NCBI GenBank assembly: GCA_025345505.1
Contig: JANVCC010000027.1
Span: 63,951-127,950 of the forward strand
From: Todiramphus chloris collaris
Taxonomy: Eukaryota > Chordata > Aves > Coraciiformes > Alcedinidae
Length of the DNA stretch: 64,000 nt
Reading direction: 5' to 3'
Below the pieces are notes generated by a model. The model was not told the DNA's origin. It saw only the letters and a list, made by a program, of their open reading frames with translations, and did not search any database. This document shows positions 1-9,429 of the stretch, piece after piece (the stretch's first letter is position 1; each line of letters begins with the position of its first letter). The position numbers and the translations under genes were made by a program.

Positions 1-140
1 TCTTGAGCTGGATGGGAACAGGGGAGATAGCAGATGGTAACAAGAGAGAGATAGAAATTTGTAAGTGGGGGAGAAAGACGGACAGAGAGAGTAAGAAGGG
101 GGACAGTCCTGACAGCTGCTGGGGGGGTTGGGTTGTGGAC
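1..140. other. Purine-rich flank of element A
   Basis: The + strand is rich in A and G, with many AGAG, GACAG and GGGAGA runs. No gene is seen. The stretch beyond the far side of element A (10,303-10,802) has the same texture, which suggests that A landed inside one purine-rich block. The last six bases before the LTR (GTGGAC) do not match the six after the 3' LTR (AGGAGT), so no target-site duplication can be called. Confidence 0.5.
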
Positions 141-898
141 TGTTGGGGTTTTGGGGAGTTAGTTTTCCTTCTTCTCTTATAGAATTTTTCCATACTTGCT
201 TATCAGGGAGGTAAATTGCTGTACTTAAGAGAGACAAAGGGACCTGGCCACAGGGGGAGGGGTCCAGCCAGCCGAATAAAGAGGGGTTGGGTGGAGCCCC
301 TGGGGCTCTCACTTGTTTTGCTCCCTGCATTCGAGGAGGAGAAGCTGCCCTCGTGGTGCACACAACTCATCCCCACTCCGTCTCCTGCTCTCCCTGCTGC
401 ATCTCCTGCTCTCCCTGCTGCCTACCAAGGATCCGGCGGAACACCGGCATCAGCTTGGAGAGAGGTCGTCCCTGCTTCGTCTCCTGCTTTTTTTCCTTCT
501 ACCCCTGCTGTCTCCCGAGGATCCTGCTGGACACCGGGATCGGCTGCCCAGGGGGGTTCGTGACACAGGCTTTTCGTCGGCCATTGCCACGTGGGGACTG
601 AGCTGGCTCCGGACCGGCGGGGAGACCATCGCGCCCTCCCTGCTCCTCGGGAGCCGCCCGAGAGGTTGGCACTGGGTTCCTGGCGCTGTTTTGCTGTTAC
701 TGCCGTAGTTATTATTGTTTGTTTGCCTTGTTTTATATATATATTTAGTAAAGAACTGTTATTCCTATTCCTCATATCTTTGCCTGAAAGCCCCTTAATT
801 TAAAAGATTATAAGCATTCGGAGGGGAGGGGGTTGCATTTCCATTCCAAGGGGGACTTTTGCCTCTCTTGGCAGACACCTGTCTTTCAAACCAAGACA
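141..898 (+). mobile_element. 5' LTR of endogenous retrovirus A
   Basis: This 758-bp repeat starts TGTTGGGG and ends AAGACA, so it has TG...CA termini. Near-identical copies lie at 9,566-10,302 and 21,889-22,640. It holds an AATAAA at 275-280 and a TATA-like AT-rich stretch with AGTAAAG near 730-750. A 21-bp unit (roughly 381-422) is present in two tandem copies here and in the solo copy, but only once in the 3' LTR, which accounts exactly for the 21-bp length difference. A primer-binding site follows five bases downstream. LTR identity is firm because of the paired copies; the ERV class is inferred from the pol remnant. Confidence 0.9.
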
Positions 899-903
899 GA
901 TTT

Positions 904-921
904 TGACACCCAACGTGGGGC
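904..921 (+). other. Primer-binding site of element A (tRNA-Lys1,2-like)
   Basis: TGACACCCAACGTGGGGC matches the complement of the 3' end of tRNA-Lys1,2 at 16 of 18 positions. The two mismatches are both G-to-A changes in the first five bases. It lies 5 bp after the LTR end, as expected for the site where a tRNA primes minus-strand DNA synthesis. The match was made from known tRNA 3' ends and not checked against this species' tRNAs. Confidence 0.75.
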
Positions 922-986
922 ACGAGGGCATCGAGAGGAAAGGGTGAAAAAAGGAATAACAGTTACTGGGTAATCTAGTTTGTGTG

Positions 987-2843
987 ATGAATACTGCCAC
1001 CTTGTTAGGCAGCACCATGTGGTCTGGCTTGCCCCGGTTCACATGGCACGTGGTCGTGGCTGTGTTTCTCCCCTTTGCAGCTCCTTTTCTAAACATGCAT
1101 CCCCTGACTAAGGCTACTGTGGCTGTTATCCTGTTTGCACAGTGGGTTGATAAAGTGAGGAATTCATGGGTTTTCTACTTCCTCTGGAGTGTGGGCACAT
1201 GGGTAAAGGGCTATCATACACTAAGCGTATGTTTCTGGGGATATATGCAAAATGGTACCTTTTGTGAGGAAATAACACGGTGGGAACTTTTCTCCCAACC
1301 TTTCAACCAGTTCTTTGGGCCTACCCCACCGGCTTTTGAAGAGTTTAGATTTCCTCTAGATACTAACCAAATGTTGTTGATAGGCCTGCTCTATTTAGCA
1401 TTCAGATCGGTTTTGATAACTGCCCAGGTGCCTCCCCCAGAGTCTAGGGGTGCTGCCCCAGAACCTGACATGGCCCCAGTGACTAGAGACCCTGCCCCAC
1501 AGCCCGACACGGCCGCAGTGACTAGAGACCCTGCCCCACAGCCTGACCCTGCCCCACAGCCCACCTCAGAAACGGACCACCCGAGTTGGGTAGCGGTACT
1601 GGTGAAGGAGATACGTGAGATGGGACAGATGCTGAGGGAATACACTTCCCTAGCTGATGGGAAACCCTCTCCCTGCCCCAAAGAGGGGGATCCTGGTGGT
1701 GCAGCAGTGGAACCCACAAATTCTACAACCATCCAGGTTCCAGCTGAACCACAAGGGCAACCCCAGCCAGCAGCAGTCACCCCTGTGCAGAGGAGGAAGT
1801 ATAAGACCAAATCAGCACGCCCAGTTAATGATGATGGGGAACCAGGGCCCTCACAACCAGCAGGAGAGCCAGAGCCTGAAATCATCACCGAGCCCCTGTC
1901 GTACGACAGCCTCCATAATTTGCGAAAAGACATTGTGCGACGGGGGCGTGAGGCTTATACAACCTGGTTACTTCGGGTTTGGGACCTTATGGGCAAAGGT
2001 GTGCAACTGGATGGGGGTGAAGCAAGGTATTTGGGATCCCTGACCCTGGACCCAGGTGTAGATCAGGTATTTGTGAGGGAGACAGGGCCCCTTTCTCTCT
2101 GGGAGCGGCTTTTAACAAGTGTGAGAGAAAGATTTGTTCATAGAGAGAGAATGCAGGAGTACCATCATAAAATGCAGTGGAAGACGCTCGAGGAAGCAAT
2201 CCAACAGCTAAGAGAAGTGGCAGTATTAGAGGTACTCTTTGGGAGGGATGGACAACATGATAATGACCCCGACCAAGTCAGGTGCACAGGGCAGATGTTG
2301 TGGAACCTGGCAAAACTAGGGCCACAGCAATACGCCACCTTCATTGCAACCATTAATGCTGAGGACAACCGAGAAACAGTGGGCTCCATTGCCAACAGGT
2401 TCCGGTATTATGAGAGTATGGTCAATGGCCCAATGAAGGCTCAGGTCTCTGCTGTGGTCAGGGACCTCAAGGAGGAAATTGTGGAGGAGGTAAGGAAGAG
2501 CATTTCCTGTGTGGCAACAGTGCGAGTCACAGACCCCAGAGTCAGAGCCCGACGTCCCCCAGCTAGAGAGAGAGGGTACACCCCACGAGCTGAGCTGTGG
2601 TTCTTTCTGTGTGACCATGGGGAAGACATGAGAAGATGGGATAGGAAACCCACTTCTGTTCTGGCAGCACGGGTGCGTGAACTCAAAAGGGAAAACACTA
2701 ACCAAAGGGGTTCCGCCAGAGTGAAACTGGCCTCAGCCTCCAGTAACAGAGCTGCCAGGTATTACAGAAGGGAGGATATGTCAGATCCCCTAGAAGGAAG
2801 CTCCCGCACATATGCCCAAGGAAGTAATGATAACCAATGCTAG
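987..2843 (+). CDS. gag: Element A gag-like open reading frame (618 codons)
   Basis: This uninterrupted frame starts at ATG 987, only 65 bp after the primer site, and ends at TAG 2841-2843. Its place between the primer site and a protease in the same frame marks it as gag. The first 150 residues are unusual, with hydrophobic stretches at about 20-36, 43-54, 60-73 and 128-146. A proline-rich linker follows (about 148-200) with a tandem VTRDPAPQPD repeat, then an acidic/proline linker to about 305. Residues 306-510 are helical and charged and probably correspond to capsid. The C-terminus is Arg-rich, and no CCHC zinc knuckle is seen, as in spumavirus-like Gag. The stop is followed at once by ATG in the same frame, so protease would need read-through or separate initiation. 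Gag is inferred by position; no family motif was recognised. Confidence 0.75.
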   Translation: MNTATLLGSTMWSGLPRFTWHVVVAVFLPFAAPFLNMHPLTKATVAVILFAQWVDKVRNSWVFYFLWSVGTWVKGYHTLSVCFWGYMQNGTFCEEITRWELFSQPFNQFFGPTPPAFEEFRFPLDTNQMLLIGLLYLAFRSVLITAQVPPPESRGAAPEPDMAPVTRDPAPQPDTAAVTRDPAPQPDPAPQPTSETDHPSWVAVLVKEIREMGQMLREYTSLADGKPSPCPKEGDPGGAAVEPTNSTTIQVPAEPQGQPQPAAVTPVQRRKYKTKSARPVNDDGEPGPSQPAGEPEPEIITEPLSYDSLHNLRKDIVRRGREAYTTWLLRVWDLMGKGVQLDGGEARYLGSLTLDPGVDQVFVRETGPLSLWERLLTSVRERFVHRERMQEYHHKMQWKTLEEAIQQLREVAVLEVLFGRDGQHDNDPDQVRCTGQMLWNLAKLGPQQYATFIATINAEDNRETVGSIANRFRYYESMVNGPMKAQVSAVVRDLKEEIVEEVRKSISCVATVRVTDPRVRARRPPARERGYTPRAELWFFLCDHGEDMRRWDRKPTSVLAARVRELKRENTNQRGSARVKLASASSNRAARYYRREDMSDPLEGSSRTYAQGSNDNQC

Positions 2844-3185
2844 ATGGGCCCTGCCTCTGGCCAGGAAGAGGCACGGGAGAATCATGTTTTCTGGACAGTG
2901 TGGATCAGATGGCCTGGCACATCAGAGCCACAGAAATATGAAGCTTTAGTTGATACTGGTGCCCAATGTACTTTAATGCCATCAGGACATGTGGGGGCAG
3001 AATCGGTTTCCATTGCTGGGGTGACTGGAGGATCACAGCAGCTGACCCTGGTGGAAGCTGAGGTGAGCCTGGCTGGGAAGGAGTGGCAGAAACATCCAAT
3101 TGTGACTGGCCCAGAGGCCCCATATATTCTGGGCATAGACTTCCTCCAGAGCGGCTATTACAAAGACCCAAAAGGACTCAGGTGA
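2844..3185 (+). CDS. pro: Element A retroviral aspartic protease
   Basis: This 113-codon frame directly follows the gag stop in phase. It contains the retropepsin active-site block LVDTGAQCTLMPS (about residues 36-48, catalytic Asp in DTG) and, near the C-terminus, the PYILGIDFL segment that forms the second conserved strand of the fold. One such domain works as a homodimer that cleaves Gag and Gag-Pol. The stop TGA at 3183-3185 is followed by in-frame pol sequence with no spacer, so it may be a decay mutation and not a true end. The frame gag-TAG-pro-TGA-RT is continuous apart from these two stops. Confidence 0.8.
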   Translation: MGPASGQEEARENHVFWTVWIRWPGTSEPQKYEALVDTGAQCTLMPSGHVGAESVSIAGVTGGSQQLTLVEAEVSLAGKEWQKHPIVTGPEAPYILGIDFLQSGYYKDPKGLR

Positions 3186-3872
3186 GCATTTGGGATAGCT
3201 GCTGTGGAGGCAGAGGGCATTGAGCAATTGAACACCCTGCCTGGACTATCAGAGAATCCTTCTGCAGTTGGGCTCCTGAAGGTGGAAGAGCAGCCAGTGC
3301 CGACTGCCACCTCGACAGTGCACCACCGGCAGTACTGCACAAATCGAGATGCCGTGATCCCCATCCACAAGATGATCCGTGAGCTGGAGAGCCAAGGGGT
3401 GGTCAGCAAAGCCCACTCACCCTTCAACAGCCCCATTTGGCCTGTGCACAAGTCTGATGGAGAATGGAGATTGACAGTGGACTATCGTGCTTTGAATGAA
3501 GTAATTCCACCCTTGAGCGCTGCTGTGCCAGACATGCTGGAGCTCCAGTACGAGCTGGAGTCCAAAACAGCAGTGGTATGCCACTATTGACATTGCCAAT
3601 GCTTTTTTCTCCATTCCTCTGGCAGCAGAATGCAGGCCTCAGTTTGCCTTCACCTGGAGGGGCGTGCAGTACACCTGGAACCGACTGCCCCAGGGGTGGA
3701 AGCACAGTCCCACCATCTGCCATGGACTGATCCAGACTGCACTGGAAAAGGGTGAGGCTCCAGAACATCTGCAGTAGATAAACGACATCATTGTGTGGGA
3801 GAACACGGCAACAGAGGTATTTGAGAAAGGAGAGAAGATCATCCAGATTCTCCTGGAAGCCGGCTTCGCCAT
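3186..3872 (+). pseudogene. pol: Element A reverse transcriptase, broken and truncated
   Basis: In frame with pro, the sequence carries the RT fingers region: INRDAVIPIH-like spacing, then SPFNSPIWPV and WRLTVDYRALNE near 3,417-3,500. Near 3,565-3,580 the frame shifts by one base. The palm then continues with IDIANAFFSIPL and LPQGWKHSP up to about 3,710. The YxDD catalytic box is destroyed: a TAG codon lies at 3775-3777 where Tyr belongs, and the first Asp is Asn (3781-3783). The thumb is cut at 3,872 by the B1 LTR. The LPQG-SPT-CHxLI pattern resembles class III (ERVL/spuma-like) RTs. RNase H and most of integrase are missing from element A in this window. Confidence 0.8.
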
Positions 3873-4449
3873 TGACGTGCCGAAAACAAACTCTACAAAC
3901 CGTGAAAGGTTATAAAGCAGGTATGTTTATTACGGCGCCGGGTGCAAGGGGGATCGTTCCTCCTAACTTGCACACTGAAGTGTCCATCGAGCAGGTATTT
4001 ATTACACCAAAGCATACATATTTAACAGAGTTAGTTACATATTCATGATATGGGATTGGATTATTACAATCAATTCTGGGAACTCATTATCATAGGCCTC
4101 CTCCCATTGGCGCTTGCGCAATGCCGTCTGGTGGTCGTGGGCAGGGGTCTTCGGGAGGAAGGCTCTCAAGTCTTCCTCGCGGTGTACTTTTCACCTTTTG
4201 TCTCAGGATGCAGAGTTGTGATGAGTCAGAGATCACAAGACTGGGGGGAGGCTCTTCTTTATTCCTCCCTGTCTTGAGTTAGCTTCCCTTATCTACAAGC
4301 CATGCAAGATGAGCTAAGGCCCATAAAGCTTGTCAAGTCTCAAGGCCTCAACATCCTGTCTCCTGTTTATCTCAGGAGGCCTCAGGATAACAATGGCTAC
4401 TCAACTTGCTTCATTATCTTTCAAGCAGAATACTGTCCCCCTCACTTCA
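3873..4449 (-). mobile_element. 3' LTR of endogenous retrovirus B1 (antisense)
   Basis: On the + strand this begins TGACGTG and ends CTTCA, giving TG...CA ends in sense orientation. The sequence around 3,900-3,960 recurs at 10,827 and 16,193, which identifies family B. TTTATT at 3926-3931 and 3998-4003 reads as AATAAA on the sense strand. A polypurine tract lies immediately inside the element. The left boundary cuts the element A RT reading frame, so B1 inserted into A. No partner 5' LTR survives, and therefore no target duplication can be tested. Confidence 0.85.
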
Positions 4450-4452
4450 ATT

Positions 4453-4463
4453 CCCCCCTTTTT
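4453..4463 (-). other. Polypurine tract of element B1
   Basis: On the - strand this reads AAAAAGGGGGG, directly upstream (in sense) of the B1 3' LTR. This is where RNase H leaves the primer for plus-strand DNA synthesis. The same GGGGGGAATTGAA context adjoins the B2 3' LTR at 11,321. Confidence 0.75.
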
Positions 4464-4494
4464 CTTCTAACTTAGTAAATACTTTTACTAATAA

Positions 4495-4680
4495 CTACCT
4501 CTGTTTTAACTGGTGTTTCTTCCCACGACTATAATCATCCAATAAATTTGAAGCCCAACACATAAAGCATCTAAAAGACACGTACATTAATATTCCCAAC
4601 ACTATCAACCCCACTATCATCATAAACAATGTTTTTACCATGCCAAGTTCAGTAACCACAAAGTCAATTTTCCCCCACAA
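4495..4680 (-). pseudogene. env: Element B1 Env transmembrane tail fragment
   Basis: A 61-codon antisense frame lies just inside the 3' LTR. It holds a hydrophobic run (about residues 17-36, rich in Leu, Ile, Met and Val) followed by a Cys-containing and then basic tail. This suits the membrane anchor and cytoplasmic tail of a gamma-type TM subunit. Position next to the polypurine tract supports the call. The TM ectodomain and all of SU are missing. From 4,681 to 4,995 no reading frame is recognised, and an internal deletion joins this tail to pol. Confidence 0.6.
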
Positions 4681-4995
4681 CTCCTGAAATCCCCATGAGG
4701 TATCATTTTGTTACCATGTGTAAGATCTTTGTTTGATCCCAGATTTTATGCAGGTCCATCTCAATCCAACGTTCTTGATTCACATAGGAACAGTAGGACC
4801 TGTTAACAACTGTACAGACTCCTCATTCGTTGGCTAATATCAAATCCAGGGCCATACGGTTTAAGCTAATAAATACCAGAACCCCCCTTTTCTTGTGAGT
4901 TCCTAAAAGTCAATTTACCATTATTGTCCTGGGTAATTTCTTTTCCCTATCTGTCCTGATAGAGCTTTTAAGCCTGTGTGAGGATTATTTTGTAA

Positions 4996-6317
4996 TCAGA
5001 CTTCACACTGTTGTGTTACCTGCCTGATTGTAGTATATAAATTTCGAGCGACTATACGTGGGTTCAGATACTTATATAATGCCCCCACCCCCCAGTGTGT
5101 TTTCCTATGCTCTACCATCACAACAGCCCATAACAATGTCAACGGTACTATTATCTTACCTTGCGCAGTCTTTACCCATTTACCCTTTTCCATGTTCCCA
5201 CCTAGATCCGCAATTAACTTCTGATCTTCCTTTGAATACTTTGGCTCACAATTAATTTGTATTTTACCGTCTGGGATCAAGGATTGCACCTCCACCTCAC
5301 CAGCCCCGGCTACTCTTTTTGCCTCGTGGTCTGCCATTGAGTTGCCGAGATCTTGTGCAGTTGTTCCTTTCTGGTGAGCTTTACAGTGCATAATGGCCAC
5401 CTTCTCTGGTAACTGAACTGCTTCCAGGAGTTTAAGAATTTCTTTAGCATGCTTTATATGCTTTCCCTGGGTAGACAAAAGTCCCCTTTCCTTCCAGATT
5501 GCTCCATGGGCATGTACTATCCCAAATGCATATTTAGAGTCTGTCCAAATATTAATCCTTTTTCCTCTTGCCAATTCCAGCACTCGAGTCAAGGCTATTA
5601 TTTCTGCCTTTTGTGCTGAGGTGTCTGGAGCGAGAGCTCTGGACTCTATTACCTGTTCTGTAGTGGTTACCGCATATCCTGCTTTGTGGGTGCCTTGTTG
5701 AACAAAGCTGGTTCTGTTGGTGTACCAGGAGTCTTCAGCATCTTCCAGCGGCTCCTCTTTCAAGTCTGGTCGGCTGGAATATACTGCCTCAATGGTCTCC
5801 AGGCAATCATGTATCACTGGATCCCTGGGGGTCCCGCTGAGAAAAGATGCTGGATTGACAATGTTAGTAACCAGTATCTCCACATCATCCTGCTCCACCA
5901 GAATGGCCTGGTACCTAAGGAACCTCTGCAGTGACAACCAGTGTCCCCCTTTTGCCTCCAATACTGCAGATACAGCGTGGGAGACCAATACTGTAATCCT
6001 CTGGCCCAGTGTGAACTTTCATGCTTCTTGGATGTTAAGCACTACTGCAGCTACCGCTTTTAAACAACTGGGCCATCCTTTACTAACTTCATCAAGTTGT
6101 TTAGAGAAATATGCCACTGCCCTTCGGTACGGTCCCAAATTTTGGGCCAGAATTCCCAAGGCTATTCCCTGTTTTTCATAAGAGAATAACCAGAAGGGTT
6201 TGGTAACCCTAAAGCAGGAGTTCTCATCAGTTCTTACTTGCTCAGCCTCCTCATCCCAAACGAGGCTCTTTGAATTAGTTTTTAAAAGTTCATAAAGTGG
6301 TTTTACCAAAAGTCCAT
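4996..6317 (-). pseudogene. pol: Element B1 pol: RT connection, RNase H and start of integrase
   Basis: Read on the - strand, 6,309-6,019 gives the RT thumb/connection: KPLYELL, then GIALGILAQ-LGPYRR-VAYFSKQLD, a pattern typical of gammaretroviral RT. After a stop or frame break, 5,988-4,996 (330 codons open) continues through the connection into RNase H. There TDSKYAFG, HCKAHQKG and MADHEAK hold the expected Asp and His residues. The reading then enters the N-terminal zinc-binding region of integrase (HRKTHWGVGAL). The remaining integrase core is absent. The upstream (5') end is cut at 6,317 by the LTR of element C. Confidence 0.85.
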
Positions 6318-6664
6318 TGTTGGGGAATGGCTAGAAAACAAGGGCCATGTATCTTTAAAGGAAACGCTTGCTGAAACTCAGCAAGAGTAACAGAATGTAG
6401 CAAGGTCAGTATGTTCTTTTGCTTGTGAGTTGCATGATAAAAGAATATAGTGATTGAAGGTCTACGGATGTGGGCTGTAGCTATCACTGCAAAAGGGAGT
6501 TTGGATTATGAATATGTATTCTTTAAGCAATAACCAATGAATAATGGACAAATGTACTTACTAATAAGGTGACAGTATAAAAGCACCCTTCTGATCTCTA
6601 ATAAAGGAAGTCTTGCTTATCAATCATATTGGTTGTTGTGCATTTCTTCCCTCGCCGTTCAACA
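6318..6664 (+). mobile_element. 5' LTR of endogenous retrovirus C
   Basis: This short 347-bp LTR begins TGTTGGGG and ends TTCAACA, followed two bases later by a perfect primer site. It has CCAAT near 6,533, TATAAAAG at 6576-6583 and AATAAA at 6600-6605, giving an orderly U3-R-U5. The left edge interrupts the B1 pol frame: the B2 copy continues past the equivalent point near 13,215-13,240. C therefore inserted into B1, making it the youngest layer of this stack. No second copy of this LTR is present in the window. Confidence 0.85.
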
Positions 6665-6666
6665 AA

Positions 6667-6684
6667 TGGTGACCCCGACGTGAT
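6667..6684 (+). other. Primer-binding site of element C (tRNA-Trp)
   Basis: TGGTGACCCCGACGTGAT is complementary to the 3' end of tRNA-Trp at all 18 positions. tRNA-Trp is the primer used by avian alpharetroviruses. It starts two bases after the LTR CA end. Perfect preservation suggests a fairly young insertion. Confidence 0.9.
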
Positions 6685-6878
6685 ACCTACGACCACGAGA
6701 AGGGCGAGCGAGAGAAGCACCGGTGAGCAGTGTCCAGAGGGCGAAGGAGCTGGAATGCTGGCGTTAGCACAGCTCCCGTGCCTGGGGCAAAAGCACGACA
6801 GGGGGGCCCCGCCGCTTGACAGGCTGCCTACGGGTTTAAAGCTGCAACTGGCCAGACGTTTAATTTGTGAGTAAAGTA

Positions 6879-8594
6879 ATGGAGCGACAGGCAGCCTATG
6901 AACTCCTGCAGCGCTTTTTAGAAAAGCGGGGGGGTGCAGGAGATTAGCGTAAAAAAGGAACTACCGGGGTTATTAACATATGGGGTAGAACAAGGGTTCT
7001 TTTGCTACCCCAATACTGTTTTTGATGTAGATGAATGGCGAAGAATTGGTGATTTATTGTGGGCTAAGGTGATAAATGATGATAAAACAGCTAAGAAATT
7101 AAGCCAGCCCTGGAGAGTAGCGATTAACTGTTTCAAGCAGTATCACACAGATCAAAAGGTTGCTGCCGTGGCTAACTCCTATCTTCAAGCAGGAGCTGCC
7201 GGGGGAGAGGGGGTGCCTAAGGTGGTGCCAGGGCGTCTTGAATTAGGAACCAATTACGTACCCGAGCCACCTGTGTCCAGTACTATTACCATTAAGCCAG
7301 CCGTAGTGGAGGAAGTTCCTCCACCACCTCCGCCTTGTGCCCCCCCGTCCCCGGTAAAGGAGGCGACAGGAGACAGGGGTTTGAATCAGAAGGAAGTCGG
7401 GTCGAAGCCTCCCACACCCTGCCAAGTGCCTCCTGTAGTGAAGGGAGTGGACTGGCAGGGGATCATGAGAGATGCCATCCGTGCTCAAGATCAGGAGTTA
7501 CTCCGTGACCTGGATGTCGTGGGCGCATTTCCAGTCATTTATACACAGGATGGGCAGGTAAACACTGTAGCTAACTATAGCCCACTTGACTGGAAGTTGT
7601 TGTCTCAGTTACGAAGTACAGTGTCAGAAACTGGAATACATGGGGAACCGGCAAAACAGATGATTGGTTATATATGGGGAACAGGCATTTTGTTACAGGA
7701 AGACATTAAGACTGTGATGCGTATGATTTTATCACAGTCGGAGTTGATGCTCTGGCAAGCCCACTGGCATAATTTATGTGACGAAGCCGTAAATTATGTA
7801 CAGCGGGCCCCTGCAGATCCCCTGGCTTGGGTGACCACAGAGCAGTTAATGGGAGTGGGACCATATGCTAATATAGAAAATCAAGCCCCACTCAGGCCAG
7901 ATGTGTTAAAGGAGGCTATGAATCTTGCCCGCCTCGCCTTGGGGAAAGTAAGGACCACTCCCCCAACTCCCTCATACATGGGTATCAAGCAGGGTAGGGA
8001 AGAGCACTTTGCTGCCTTTGTGGATCGAGTGACGGATGCCATCAACCGTGCCGATGTGCCGGAATATATGAAGGGAGCTCTGCTCAGTGTATTTTAGAGA
8101 ATGCCAATGCTGCCACTCGATCCATACTGGTGACTATGCCCGCTGATGCTACCACAGAGCAGATGTTGGAACGCATGAGCAGGGTTCCTGTCGGCCACCA
8201 GGCCATGCTAGTTGAGGCAGTTAAGGAAGTTGGGCTCAGGATACAGGAGGGTCAGGGTCAGGTGTTGGCTGCTCTCGCACCATTGCACTCCAGAGAGAGG
8301 AGGAAGGGACCACATATAAGCTGCTTTCGCTGTGGCCAGCAAGGTCACATGCAACGCAGCTGCCAGGTACCCCATGTCTGGTGCCCAAGTTGCCAGATGG
8401 ATAGCCACGCTGCTGCAGCCTGCCGAACCAAACAGGGAAATGGGAGACCGAGCGCAAGGAGCCGCCACGCGATGACACCAACAGCAGCTCCAGCGATGGC
8501 GTTGGGCCTGGGAACAACCGGAACCTCATCTCCGCCAGCAGCCTCTGGCCCAGCACCGCAGGAAGCCTCGGCTTGGACTTGGCAACCACAGTAG
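6879..8594 (+). pseudogene. gag: Element C gag with two homopolymer frameshifts
   Basis: A matrix-like N-terminus starts at ATG 6879, then breaks in a run of seven G at 6928-6934. The frame resumes at once and stays open to 8,097, covering matrix, a linker with proline runs (PPPPPP near 7,325) and capsid. The major homology region reads QGREEHFAAFVDRV at about 7,990-8,030. A second slip in a TTTT run near 8,088-8,093 moves the frame to the ORF ending at 8,594. That last part holds the nucleocapsid CFRCGQQGHMQRSC zinc knuckle (about 8,321-8,362) and a second Cys/His cluster CPSCQMDSHAAAAC. Overall it is alpha/beta-retrovirus-like. Apart from the two slips no stop codons are seen, so decay is light. 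Confidence 0.88.
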
Positions 8595-9100
8595 ACATCA
8601 CCCTGATTGACACTTGGGTAACCTGTGTCCCCACTGGGATATGGGGACCTCTCATCCACAAAGGTCAACCTTATGGTGCGTTGCTGATGGGTCAATCATC
8701 AGCTGCAATTAAGGGACTTACTATAGTTCCAGGACTTATTGATGCAGACTATACTGGTGAAATTAAGATCATGTTGCAGACCCATTTCCCACCAATAATG
8801 ATCCCTGCGGGAAGTCGTATCGCCCAGCTCGTTCCATTGCCCCTGCTGAGCCAAGAGCCTGCTGATGGTCAGGTATTGACCCGAGGCCCCAGAGGATTTT
8901 GGTCCACAGGTGGACTGGCACTGTTGACTGTGCGCATGCATACCCGGCCGGTGTCAAATACTGTGTTAACTGTGGGACAGGACTCAGTGCACCTAGGGGC
9001 CCTTTTGGACACAGGGGCTGACTTAACTATTGTTTCCAGCCAACACTGGCCAAAACATTGGCCCTTGCGACAGATGGCTGGAACTGTTGAAGGTGTGGGT
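8573..9100 (+). pseudogene. pro: Element C dUTPase-protease, truncated
   Basis: This frame overlaps the end of gag in the -1 phase. It encodes dUTPase motifs: GLIDADYTGEIKIML (about 8,732-8,776) with the catalytic Asp region, and PAGSRIAQLV (about 8,807-8,836). These are followed by a retropepsin active site, GALLDTGADLTIVSS (about 8,997-9,041). dUTPase hydrolyses dUTP to keep uracil out of viral DNA. Its position between gag and protease is the betaretrovirus arrangement. After the flap region the reading runs out near 9,100, where an integrase sequence begins in another frame. The downstream half of protease, all RT and RNase H are gone. No clear slippery heptamer was found in the overlap. 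Confidence 0.85.
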
Positions 9101-9429
9101 GCAATGGACTGCTTAAAACCACATTGAAGGCACTGGGCAGGGGGACTTTCAAAAACTGGGAGATGCATTTAGCAAAAGCCACCTGGTTAACACCCAAGGC
9201 TCCACCAACTGAGCAGTGTGAACCCTTGCAAACAACAGACAGGGATAAGGTTCCAGTGGTACATATGAGAGGTATGCTTGGGAAAACTGTTTGGGTAAAG
9301 TCTGCCTTGAGCAAAGACAAACCCATCCATGGGGTTGTTTTTGCACAGGGACCAGGTTGCACCTGGTGGGTGATGCAAAAAGATGGAGAGACCCGATGCA
9401 TACCTGAAGGGGACCTCATTTTAGGGTGA
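9101..9429 (+). pseudogene. pol: Integrase C-terminal fragment, probably element A
   Basis: From about 9,103 the frame reads NGLLKTTLKALGRGTFKNW, the helix just after the catalytic Glu of a retroviral integrase core. A C-terminal domain follows with VPVVHMRGMLGKTVWV and TWWVMQKDGETRCIPEGD. It stops with TGA at 9427-9429. It lies 136 bp from the 3' LTR of A with no env between, so it most likely belongs to A; the alternative is element C. The upstream edge is a deletion joint. From 9,430 to 9,565 there is only AT-rich 3' sequence. Confidence 0.65.
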
